Below are positions 32,199-41,030 of a DNA stretch of 64,000 nucleotides, piece after piece (position 1 is the first letter of the stretch; each line of letters starts with the position of its first letter). The position numbers were made by a program, and so were the translations under genes. A model generated the notes under the pieces. That model did not search any database, was not told where the DNA came from, and was given only the letters and a program-made list of their open reading frames with translations. The stretch lies in assembly GCA_933207985.1 (NCBI GenBank), contig OW240912.1, forward strand, positions 202,862,966 to 202,926,965. Reading direction: 5' to 3'. The DNA is from Pelobates cultripes (lineage: Eukaryota; Chordata; Amphibia; Anura; Pelobatidae).

Positions 32199-33134
32199 AT
32201 GGCACACGGGAGAGCACTAGCAGAGGCCTCACTTTCACCAAACACTAGACGCACTTACAATCGAGCCTTAATATTGTTCAATAAATTTGTGACAGAATAC
32301 CTCATCATGAATCCTTATAGGTTAGATACTATGGTGGCATTCACCTCTTTTTGCCATCTCAACTTAAAACTGGCACACAATACCATAAAACTCTATTTAA
32401 CTGGAGTACAACATCACGTAAGCAACACATATCCCAGCATAAAAAACTTCCTGTCAGCACACCCCATTAAAAACATGCTAAAAGGCATCCAACGCCTAGA
32501 AAACCCAAAACCTACTACACGACTACCAATCGATGCTGAGAAATTCAGGGCATTGTCTGACATGTTAGATACCAAACCTTTCGATAATCCCACTAATAAC
32601 ACACTCAAGACAGCCATATACCTGGCATTTTATGGGTTTATGCGGCCCAACGAGCTCACTTTAAGTAACGTCAACAATAAGGGGAATATGCTGTGTGTAT
32701 CAGACTTAAACAAAATAGGTGATCACTACACCTTGTCAGTAAAACATTCAAAAACCAATCAAATGGGTCCGCCACTCGACATTCAATTTTACCCGACCGG
32801 CAATCATTGGTGTCCCGTACTACTATTTGACAAATACATGGCCGGTATGGTTAATCAACCCAAACAAGCTCCTCTGCTCGCAATACACAGTCAACCCCTG
32901 ACGACCTCGAAATTCATTAAATACGTGAGATTACTATTCACAAGAATTGGGTACGATCCCGCGGCATATACAGGCCACTCCTTTCGCATCGGGGCTGCTA
33001 CATCAGCCTCCAGTCAAAACATACCAGTTCACATCATTAAAAAGCTAGGACGTTGGAAATCTTCGGCGTACCATCGTTACATACCTCAACCTGAGAAAGA
33101 GTTGAGACAAGCTTTTAAACAATTGGCTAAATAA
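32199..33134 (+). CDS. Ngaro copy 1 tyrosine recombinase
   Basis: 311 residues from ATG at 32,199, nine bases after the pol stop and in a different frame. The N-terminal SAM-like core-binding part (LSPNTRRTYNRALILF) is followed by a catalytic domain with Arg in FMRPNELTLS (about residue 149), HSFR (H260, R263), GRWKSS (W286) and the presumed nucleophile Tyr294 in YHRYI. In Ngaro elements this enzyme integrates a circular DNA intermediate by site-specific-type recombination, without the staggered cut that leaves target duplications. No damage is visible. It sits just before the B1 repeat. Confidence 0.92.
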   Translation: MAHGRALAEASLSPNTRRTYNRALILFNKFVTEYLIMNPYRLDTMVAFTSFCHLNLKLAHNTIKLYLTGVQHHVSNTYPSIKNFLSAHPIKNMLKGIQRLENPKPTTRLPIDAEKFRALSDMLDTKPFDNPTNNTLKTAIYLAFYGFMRPNELTLSNVNNKGNMLCVSDLNKIGDHYTLSVKHSKTNQMGPPLDIQFYPTGNHWCPVLLFDKYMAGMVNQPKQAPLLAIHSQPLTTSKFIKYVRLLFTRIGYDPAAYTGHSFRIGAATSASSQNIPVHIIKKLGRWKSSAYHRYIPQPEKELRQAFKQLAK

Positions 33135-33192
33135 GTGCGGATAATAATGTGCCTGTATACGTATTAAAGTGTGAAATGATATTTCTCTTTTT

Positions 33193-33317
33193 GCCCTCTT
33201 TATTTACAGGCCAACCCGTACGTCGGTTTCGGCACACCACAACCGACTTAGTATATTTTACTGTTGTTTAGAGGTTTTAGGTCCTCATAAATACGGCCTT
33301 CTTCCCTGACCACAAAT
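33193..33317 (+). repeat. Ngaro copy 1 repeat B1
   Basis: 125 bp, GCCCTCTTTATTTACAGG to CCCTGACCACAAAT, identical to B2 at 33,459-33,583 except one base (CCTCAT here, CCGCAT in B2). Confidence 0.92.
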
Positions 33318-33418
33318 GGGAAGGCGGAGCCTGGAGTTGTGGGAGGGGTTGCAACCGGCCTATATAAACTCACTACTTACCTCCATACCTTGCTGACAAC
33401 GCTTGGTCACTTCCGGTT
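33318..33418 (+). repeat. Ngaro copy 1 repeat A2
   Basis: 101 bp, GGGAAGGCGG to CACTTCCGGTT, matching A1. It follows B1 with no spacer; a 40-bp linker (GCCCCACCCACC...ATTGGTTG) separates it from B2. Confidence 0.92.
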
Positions 33419-33458
33419 GCCCCACCCACCACACCACAAAGAATCAATTAATTGGTTG

Positions 33459-33577
33459 GCCCTCTTTATTTACAGGCCAACCCGTACGTCGGTTTCGGCA
33501 CACCACAACCGACTTAGTATATTTTACTGTTGTTTAGAGGTTTTAGGTCCGCATAAATACGGCCTTCTTCCCTGACC

Positions 33578-33583
<6 letters not shown>
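33459..33583 (+). repeat. Ngaro copy 1 repeat B2
   Basis: 125-bp right terminal repeat, the partner of B1. Its final AAT runs directly into (TA)n, so the element end is defined to within one or two bases. Confidence 0.9.

Positions 33584-33626
<43 letters not shown>
33584..33626. repeat. (TA)n microsatellite at Ngaro 3' end
   Basis: About 43 bases of pure TA. Together with the short TA run at 27,555-27,565 on the other side it probably represents the split target microsatellite. Confidence 0.95.
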
Positions 33627-33628
<2 letters not shown>

Positions 33629-34145
33629 GTGTAAAAAGAGATACAATTGGTGTCTTGTAATACCTTTTATTGGACTAACAGAATTTTTTAATGACAAGCT
33701 TTCGGGACGATCTTCCCTTTCTCAAGTCTAAGGCATTTCTGAGTAAGAGGACACATAGAATTCAAAATTTAGTTGTAATACAGGGGTTAAAGGACATGAG
33801 TGCAGATAAGACACAGGTTTAATAGAGAATATAAACTATTCTCACAGAGGTTCGTAAATATATTTTGAGAGATCATGGGGGATTGGAAAGAGAAAAAAAA
33901 AAGCCAGACAGCGCAGGGGAGAGTAAAAACAACATAATTGCTTATCTAAAGAATGCATGAATTCCCATCCAAGAGTTACAGGATACAACAATATATGTAT
34001 AAATACAACCAAATGCCCAAATACATGTACACCTACATACACATCCACACACAAGCACCAATACATTTACCTATAAACATACAAATGTGCCTACACATAC
34101 ATAGACCCATATGAATGTACACATTCACCTATTCACATATACATA

Positions 34146-35737
34146 CAGTTGCAAGAAAAAGTATGTGAACCCTTTGGAATTATATGGATTTCTGCACAAA
34201 TTGGTCATAAAATGTGATCTGATCATCATCTAAGTCACAACAATAGACAATCACAGTCTGCTTAAACTAATAACACACAACGAATGAAATGTTGCCATGT
34301 TTTTATTGAACACACCATGTAAACATTCACAGTGCAGGTGGAAAAAGTATGTGAACCCTTGGATTAAATAACTGATTGAACCGCCTTTGGCAGCAATAAC
34401 TTCAACCAAACGTTTCCTCTAGTTGCAGATCAGACGTGCACAACGGTCAGGAGTAATTCTTGACCATTCCTCTTTACAGAACTGTTTCAGTTCAGCAATA
34501 TTCTTGGGATATCTGGTGTGAATCGCTTTCTTGTGGTCATGCCACAGCATATCAATCGGGTTGAGGTCAGGGCCACTTCAAAAGGCGTATTTTCTTCTGT
34601 TTAAGACATTCTGTTGTTGATTTACTTCTATGCTTTGGGTCATTGTCCTGTTGCAACACCCATCTTCTGTTGAGCTTCAGCTGGTAGACAGATGGCCTTA
34701 AGTTCTCCTGCAAAATGTCTTTATAAACTTGGGAATTCATTTTTCCTTCGATGATAGCAATCCGTCCAGGCCCTGATGCAGCAAAGCAGCCCCAAACCAT
34801 GATACCCCCACCACCATACTTCACAGCTGGGATAAGGTTTTGATGTTGGTGTGCTGTGCCTTTTTTTCGCCACACATAGTGTTGTGTGTTTCTTCCAAAC
34901 AACTCAACTTTGGCTTCATCTGTCCACAGAATATTTGCCAGTACTGCTGTGGAACATCCAGGTGCTCTTGTGCAAACTATAAACGTGCAGCAATGTTTTG
35001 TTTGGACAGCAGTGGTATCCTCTGTGGTATCCTCCCATGAAATCCATTCTTGTTTAGTGTTTTACGTATTGTAGATTCGCTAGCAGGGATGTTAGCATTT
35101 GCCAGTGACTCTAGGATTCTTCTTCACCTCATTGAGCAGTCTGCGCTGTGCTCTTGCAGTCATCTTTACAGGACGGCCACTCCTAGGGAGAGTAGCAGTA
35201 GTGCTGAACTTTCTCCATTTATAGACAATTTGTCTTACCGTGGACTGATGAACAGCAAGGCTTTTGGAGATACTTTTATAACCCTTTCAAGCTTTATGCA
35301 AGTCAACAATTCTTAATCGTAGGTCTTCTGAGAGCTCTTTTGTGCGAGGCATCATTCACATCAGGCAATGCTTCTTGTGAAAAGCAAACCCAGAACTGGT
35401 GTGTGTTTTTTTATAGGGCAGGGCAGCTGTAACCAACACCTCCAATCTCATCTCATTGTTTGGACTCTAGTTGGCTGACATCTCACTCCAATTAGCTTTT
35501 GGAGATGTCATTAGTCTAGGGGTTCACATACTTTTTCCACCTGCACTGTGAATGTTTACATGGTGTGTTCAATAAAAACATGGCTACATTTCATTCTTTG
35601 TGTTGTGTTTTATTAGTTTAAGCAGACTGTGACTGTCTATTGTTGTGACTTAGATGATGATCAGATCACATTTTATAACCAATTTGTGCAGAAATCCATA
35701 TCATTCCAAAGGGTTCATATATTTTTTCTTGCAACTG
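34146..35737 (-). mobile_element. Full-length Tc1-like DNA transposon
   Basis: 1,592 bp flanked by TA (34,144-34,145 and 35,738-35,739). Ends CAGTTGCAAGAAAAAGTATG and the near complement ATATTTTTTCTTGCAACTG form ~210-bp inverted repeats. Each carries an inner repeat of the AAAAAGTATGTGAACCC box (34,345 and 35,522 regions), the paired-direct-repeat design of many Tc1 elements. One transposase gene on the minus strand. It inserted in the CATATACATA-rich tract of PLE 2. Confidence 0.93.
34370..35352 (-). pseudogene. Tc1-like transposase, inactivated
   Basis: Start ATGCCTCGCAC at 35,352. N-terminal paired-like DNA-binding domain ([16 protein letters not shown], then [16 protein letters not shown] and the GRPVK hook), catalytic domain with GGGGIMVWGCFAASGPG and QQDNDPKH (34,650 region), and the last catalytic block near 34,550 that reads NPID where the Tc1 family has NPIE. 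Lesions include a stop after DLHKA near 35,295 (TGA for a sense codon), small frame changes between the two domains, and a TAG near 34,420. An intact enzyme would cut and paste at TA sites. Confidence 0.88.
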
Positions 35738-35784
35738 TATGTGAATGCATGCATATACACACTTAATACATACACATGTATACA

Positions 35785-35785
35785 A

Positions 35786-35840
<55 letters not shown>

Positions 35841-35875
35841 CATACACATATACATACACACAAACACATATACAT
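35785..35875. repeat. TA/CA microsatellite
   Basis: About 45 bases of pure TA followed by CACACG and CATACACATA repeats. It is part of the simple-sequence tract of the PLE 2 3' region; overlapping YIYIYI-type frames are by-products. Confidence 0.9.
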
Positions 35876-36038
35876 AAATGCACATTAACTTATATACAGA
35901 AATATAAATGCACAGTCACATATATAAGCATACATGCATAAGAGTATGGGAAAGCATAGGTCTACACATAGTACTTTGCATATTGATAGAATAAACATAT
36001 AGGAATGCATTTTAAAATGTTGATATATATGACAGAAC

Positions 36039-36100
36039 AGTAAGATAATGCTTATGTGATAGTGTTGGTAGTAAGATAATGCTTATGTGATAGTGTTGGT
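36039..36100. repeat. 31-bp tandem duplication
   Basis: AGTAAGATAATGCTTATGTG plus 11 bases occurs twice with no spacer (36,039-36,069 and 36,070-36,100), identical in both units. It lies just downstream of the PLE 2 stop region. Confidence 0.95.
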
Positions 36101-36320
36101 AGTGGGACAGGAAACCCAAATCAATATTTAGTCCTCTATTCTTGCTGTTAAACAATTTGATCATTCTGGCTTCAAACGTTTTTCTTTCTTGTCGATTTAA
36201 AAAAAAAAAAAACCTTCAGTACTTTTAGATTTTTAGGTCCTTCATTGAGTGGTCAGGCTGGGTAAAATGGTGTCCCATAGGAGTGCAGTAGGATTCTTCT
36301 TTGTGGTGTATAATGGAGTG
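36080..36320 (-). pseudogene. PLE 2 endonuclease C-terminal remnant
   Basis: On the minus strand from about 36,300 the frames read PMGHHFTQPDHSMKDLKI, then stops and a 13-base A-run, then KTFEARMIKLFNS and GLNIDLGFLSHY. This matches the tail that follows the GIY-YIG domain in Penelope-like proteins (the HF...HS..DL.I and E..L...LN pattern). It has two stops and a frame change. The subfamily is different from PLE 1. Confidence 0.55.
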
Positions 36321-37069
36321 TCCAGGTAGTGTACCACAGCCCCACTCCCCGCCTCAACTTTGACCACCCATTCAAGAAAAGTACTAAATTTCTCAAAGTA
36401 GGCGCAGGAGATAGCACAACCCATTGGAAGGCACAAATCCACAAAGTACCCCCCGTCGAAGAAACACCCCAGCAAGTGATGACACGCTGGGTGGACCGGA
36501 AGCAGCCGAAACGCTGCTTCGATATCCACCTTAGCCAACAGTGCTCCGCGCCCGGCCTTCCTTACCAGCTCGACCGCCCTGTCGAATGATGCGTATGAGA
36601 CCGAGCACAAGCCCTTGTCAATATCATCATTCACCGACTCTCCTTCCGGGTAGGAGAGGTGGTGAATGAGCCTGAATTTGCCCGGTTCCTTCTTGGGAAC
36701 CACCCCGAGCGGGGAAACCCGCAGACCCTCCAATGGAGGAGCCGGGAACGGCCCTGCCATCCTCCCCAATTTGACTTCCTTGCCCAGTTTTTCCCGCACC
36801 ACACCCGGGAACTCAGCCACCGATTTAAGGTTGCGCCGAACCCCAGTCCCCCCCCGGTTCCGGAAAGGGATAAAGAACCCCTGACCAAACCCCGCCCGGA
36901 GCGCCACGGCATCTGCCTTATTACCGTAGCGGCTTAGCCACGGCTCCATCGCGTCTAGCCTCACCGGGGTTAGGCCCCGGGGCAAGCGAAACTCCCCCTC
37001 CCCCCCCAGCCGAGGTAGGGACCCCGGTGTGCCCCGACTTCCCTTTTTTGAAGCACCGGTTGAGCCCAT
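36321..37069 (-). pseudogene. Ngaro-like 3 RT, N-terminal half
   Basis: The frame overlaps the end of gag by about 149 bases in another frame. It reads GFFIPFRNRGG, PLGVVPKKEPGKFRLIHHLS, AKVDIEAAFRLLPVHP (first catalytic Asp) and LCLPMGCAISCAYFEKFSTF, then VVHYLD. The second Asp of YLDD and everything after it is replaced by PLE-derived sequence. No frameshift lies within the RT part itself, so truncation is what killed it. Confidence 0.8.
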
Positions 37070-39310
37070 GCGCGCCTCCGCAGCCCGAACACTCGTGCTT
37101 AAAGCGACAGGCGTTTCCCCATTTGCACTGGCCCTCGTTAAAGAGCCAGCAGAAGCCCTTTTGCATGGCGGCCGACGAGGCGGACTGCCCCTTTGCGCCG
37201 GCCGTGGGCTGAAATGGCTGCGCTTTTTGCGCCATCATCAGCTTCATCCAGAGAGGCAGGTCCATTTGATCCCACCGCATACCCGGATTAGCCGCCAAAC
37301 GCTGCCGGAATTGCTCGTCGTACCGCCACCATGCCAGTCCGCCATAGGTGCGATACGCCTCCCAAATGCCATCCAAATAACAAAACAGAGAGGAGCACAG
37401 GCCCGGCGATTTCTCGCCCAGAACACTGGCCAACACGCAAAAGGCCCTCAGCCAGTTACCGAAAGACTTGGGAATCTTACGATACCGCTTCTTCTTCTCT
37501 TCCTCCTCCTTCTTCTCATCTTTTTTATCGTCCTCTTTGAGATCAATAAAATCCTCCAAAGGGAGAAGAGAAAAGATCTCGCAGAAGTCACCCTTCCAGA
37601 TTTTTCCTTCACCTCCTGTTTGAGGTGGACCCCCAGCGGACCCGCAAACGACACATATGCGTGTTGCCTGGCCGCATCAGGAACCACCCCCCCCGTCAAC
37701 TCAGCCCGCTCGCTCGTCGCCTCCGCCCCAGTAACCGTCACTGCAGTGTCCCCACCCGAACTCTGTTCCGCGGAGGGAACCTCGCTCGGGCCCGCCACCC
37801 CGGCCCCCTGAGCCCAAACCTGCCCCACACCGCCCTTTGTGGCACCCCCCGCTCCCAGTGAGTGGAGAAGTGCTTGAAGTGTATGAACCAATGCACTGGA
37901 GTGCAGAGAAGCAGAGGACTCACCGGCCAAGCCCCTCGACCCCGAAGCTCCTGGGGCTGCGTTGTGTACTGTCCCCTGACCAGGATGAGCGACATCCGTT
38001 AACGATCCTCCAACCGGGGAGCCAACCCGGTGCCCGGCCACATCAGATGCGGAGCGGCTCCGAGATCTGTAACGAGGAGAAGAAGTCCTGGGCAGAGCAT
38101 ACTGGTCATGAGCAGCCCCCCCGTCCCGACCTTGAGAGCGCCCGCTGGACACCAGAGCCTCCCGTCGCGCAACCACTCCTTTTCGCCCACCCAAGGCCCG
38201 ATCGGCCCTGCCTCTGGGACTACGACTCCTCCCGTTTCTACCAGAGGCCCGCCCCCGTGTAACCAGCCTGGGGGCCATGACACTCTCCCCCCCTGAGCTA
38301 CTAGATGAGGACCTAACACGCCGAGCCCTTCCCTTAAACCCCCCGGACCCCCGGGCCCTAACCGGTGACGGGCTGCTATCACCTGACCCCAAACCTGAAC
38401 CCCCCCCAGAACTACGCCCACCTATCTGCTCACCAGCGCAGGGAAATCCCCACCCCCCACCCCGGCGGGCCCCCCGACTAGAAGCACCCCCTCCCCTCGG
38501 TACCTCCAGCCGGTCCCCAGACCCCGCACCCCTAACCTGTCCTGAACGCCCTGCGCACCTCGACCTCCTGCCCCCCCCTGATGGCAAACTTCCCCCTGCC
38601 GTACCCCCTGGCCCTTCCACCCTCCCGGCTACTGGCCCTCGCTCCAAGCTCACTACCCTGGAACTACCCTGCGCACCCTCCCCCCTAGACCTCCCTGCCC
38701 CCGCTCTAGCAGGCACCTGACCCCTCCCCACGTCCCCCCCAGGACTCTGAACCCTGTGCCCAGTCCTCCTGCGCTGATTCGCGCCAAGGGGGTCCCGGCC
38801 GGAACCCCCTGCACTTGCCTGTTCCAGGGGCGGTCCGCGAGCTCCTTCCGCACCGGCCCCGCCAGTCCCCGCCATGGGTGTAGTAGATGCCCTCCCGGGC
38901 TGCAATCCCGCGTCCTCACCGGTTCCAGGGGGCCGCCCGATGTCTCCCGCGGCCCCCGCTCCAGGCGCAGCCCTCCCCGCACTGGGAGCTGCACCGTCCG
39001 ACTCCCGGGTAGCCTCCCGCCGGCTACCGCTTCTCCGACGTCCCGGTAACGCGCCGGGAGGCGGAGCCTCAACCATGCGGCTACCGGGTCCGTTTCGGCC
39101 TGGTCCCGCCGCCGCCCGGCCGCTGGAACCGTCTCCACCGGACTCCGCGCCTGGGCTCAGCCGTCTCGGCGGCCTCCGAGCCCGCACAGGCCGACCTCCG
39201 CCGCCCTCATGATCCGCAGCACCCGCCAGGGCTGGTCCAAGTTGCGCCCGCAGCCAGTCCACGCCACGTCCTTGAGCCGCCAACCGGATCCGCTCCAACA
39301 GCTCCTCCAT
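36921..39310 (-). pseudogene. Ngaro-like 3 gag, one-base frameshift
   Basis: Begins MEELLERIRLAAQGRGVDWL at 39,310. A very long Gly/Arg/Ser/Pro-rich middle includes SR-type runs (RVRSSSSSSGGES; RYRSRSRSASD). Then comes the conserved block HAYVSFAGPLGVHLKQEVKE near 37,630, an acidic/lysine stretch (DDKKDEKKEEEEKKKRYRK), a helical region (FGNWLRAFCVLASV), and a C-terminal Cys/His cluster near 37,130. A single missing A in a short A-run near 37,600 moves the second half (37,559-36,921) to another frame. Otherwise it is open over more than 780 codons, so the damage is slight. Confidence 0.75.
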
Positions 39311-39560
39311 GTTATCCTTCGACCCTGCAGAAGGAGAGAAAAACAAAGACCCCACCAAACCAAATCTGTGGACACAGGAGTGCACACAAACTCAGCAAGG
39401 TAGTAATTAAAAGTGAAGGCTTTAAAATGGCTGCCTATTTAAATAGCCAAGCCTACTTACCCATAACTCCCTACTTCCTTCCCTCCTCCTATGCCCGCCT
39501 CCTAACCCCTGTCAAGGCCTTTTTTCGCTTAGCTGCGCTTTGGCTACATGGGGCTACAGG

Positions 39561-40725
39561 AAAATATTTACATCTGAATTATATTTCAGTTATGTCCACT
39601 GGAGCTGCTGTAATGAAATGGTAAACCATTTATTTTTTCAAAAAACTCTATAGACTAAGAGTTTTGGAAAGATTAAAAATAAATAGTGCTCAGGAGATAA
39701 ATGTAAGATTACTTGAGTGACCTGAGGGATAGGACTAGATACTTAAACCCAAAAGGTTTGCAATTTTGAACACAACCAACAAATGTGGGACATATCTGTA
39801 CCTTGGATCACATTAAAAAAATTGTAAGAGTTTGGGATGTTTTTGTGTATGATACTGAATGTCGGTATGACTGGGTATGTGTATGTTACTAGGTTTATGT
39901 GCAGGTTTTTTTAGAAACTCACACAAAGGAGTTTAGGTTCCCACCTGGGACATATTTAGCACTTGTTCTCTGGAGGGGTACAGCCAGGTTATATTGTGGC
40001 AAGCAGATGTGTATAGCTGTAATACGCGCATGTATACTACACGTTATACTATACACTCATACACTACCAGTTTTAAACATAACATACAACTACATACACA
40101 ACAAAATAGTGTAATTTTATATATTTTACATTTCTATAATTAGTAGGGAAAGTCAATATTTATAGCCTAAATGTTTTTTAAATGTCTTTGTTCTCTGGAA
40201 TTAAATTGATTAATATATCTGAGTGCGTAGCAAAGCGTCACAGCTATATAAAACACAGTGATTTATAGGTTTACTTAAGACAAGTAGGGAAATATAAAAC
40301 CTCAAGCATGATACAATAAAAAAGTGGAAAATCTGGGTGGAGATGGTAATATAAAGACACATTAAGAGAGATCATGAGGTGAAGGGGGAAGCAAGCATAA
40401 ACAGAACAGGATAGTAAAAAATTTAACATTATAAAGAAAGAAATGGTGAGAGAACAAAAGAAAAATAAAATTTGGAGGAAGAAGCATTTTAGAGGTACAA
40501 TTAAGGGGCTGATAAACCTTATAAGGGAGAAGTGGAACTTGTGCTCCAACATATTTACCCCCTTTTAGTCTCTCATGCACTTATTTTAAATTTTTCATTG
40601 TAGCCATTCAGTGAAAACTGAAATTATGACTTGTGGATCACTGATTTATTTTAAGTTTTGTAAATTCCCCTTAGCTATAACTATGACAGCTAGTTTAAAG
40701 AACTGAATGTTGTATGTAGTTTTAG
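39561..40725. other. Intergenic DNA without recognisable gene
   Basis: AT-rich sequence after the GC-rich Ngaro-like element. Short frames only; no repeat end or RNA is identified. Confidence 0.55.
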
Positions 40726-41030
40726 TGGCGGCTCTAGACTTGGCGAGGCCTTAGGCGAAACTCATACATGAGGCCCCCACTAACACCATTATTGAAAAAA
40801 TTAGCAGTTGATTTGTGTGTGTATAAGAAGATGTACATATATTGAAGGGGGAGCTTGCAGCACTGGCTATAGTGAGCTAGTCTTTGTATACATTGTTGCA
40901 TTGTCTACCTGTGTGTGTCTGGCAGTGAGGATCCTTGTATATGTATGTTTCTCCGGGCATGTGTACTGCCTGTGGCCTTTGGCACTGAGTTTATGGCAGA
41001 GCTATGTTTTATGACAGAGTGTATAATTAT
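40726..41030. other. Possible DNA-element end leading into the minisatellite
   Basis: TTTTAGTGGCGGCTCTAGAC followed by GAGGCCTTAGGCGAAACTC looks like the start of an interspersed repeat of unknown class; similar sequence is common in amphibian and reptile DNA. If so, the minisatellite at 41,030-43,390 may be its internal part, with the other end lost in or beyond the N gap. Confidence 0.3.

Larger units (their letters stand above)
27566..33583 (+). mobile_element. Ngaro-type tyrosine-recombinase retrotransposon, copy 1, complete
   Basis: A 6.0-kb element with the split-direct-repeat plan A1 - ORFs - B1 - A2 - B2 typical of Ngaro: A1 27,566-27,667, B1 33,193-33,317, A2 33,318-33,418, B2 33,459-33,583. 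Three open frames lie between A1 and B1: gag, RT-RNase H, and tyrosine recombinase. No methyltransferase or integrase is present, which argues for Ngaro over DIRS or PAT. The B1/A2 junction (CACAAAT|GGGAAGG) equals what a circular intermediate would contain. Ends abut (TA)n on both sides. All frames are open, and A and B repeat pairs are nearly identical, so this copy is young and possibly still competent. Confidence 0.93.
33627..36320 (-). mobile_element. Penelope-like element 2, 3' portion
   Basis: A minus-strand PLE fragment: the C-terminal end of the coding region at 36,320-36,080, then a long 3' untranslated part rich in CATACA/TATACA repeats, ending near 33,627. The complement of 33,690-33,725 reads TGAGAAAGGGAAG...TCCCGAAAGC, a decayed hammerhead-like arrangement. 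The Tc1 element at 34,146-35,737 interrupts it. The 5' portion is missing: at about 36,320 the sequence switches to a Ngaro-like RT. Confidence 0.55.
36321..39560 (-). mobile_element. GC-rich Ngaro-like element 3, truncated in RT
   Basis: A minus-strand element with a 5' leader (about 39,560-39,311), a long gag and the first half of an RT. Homology ends within the YLDD motif at about 36,320, where PLE sequence begins, so RNase H, recombinase and the repeat block are missing. GC content is far above the rest of the window. The gag Cys/His cluster (CWLFNEGQCKWGNACRFKHE) corresponds to that of Ngaro copy 1, but the proteins are otherwise very different, so this is a separate lineage. Confidence 0.75.

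Noticed and set aside
27566..33583. DIRS1 or PAT classification for the intact element
   Set aside because: DIRS1 has inverted terminal repeats and DIRS/PAT carry a methyltransferase; this element has split direct repeats and no such domain, which fits Ngaro.
35654..35941. Open frame with YIYIYI repeats
   Set aside because: Translation of a TA/CA microsatellite.
37029..39212. Several plus-strand open frames of 90-260 codons
   Set aside because: Antisense shadows of the GC-rich Ngaro-like gag; proline/arginine-rich translations without motifs.
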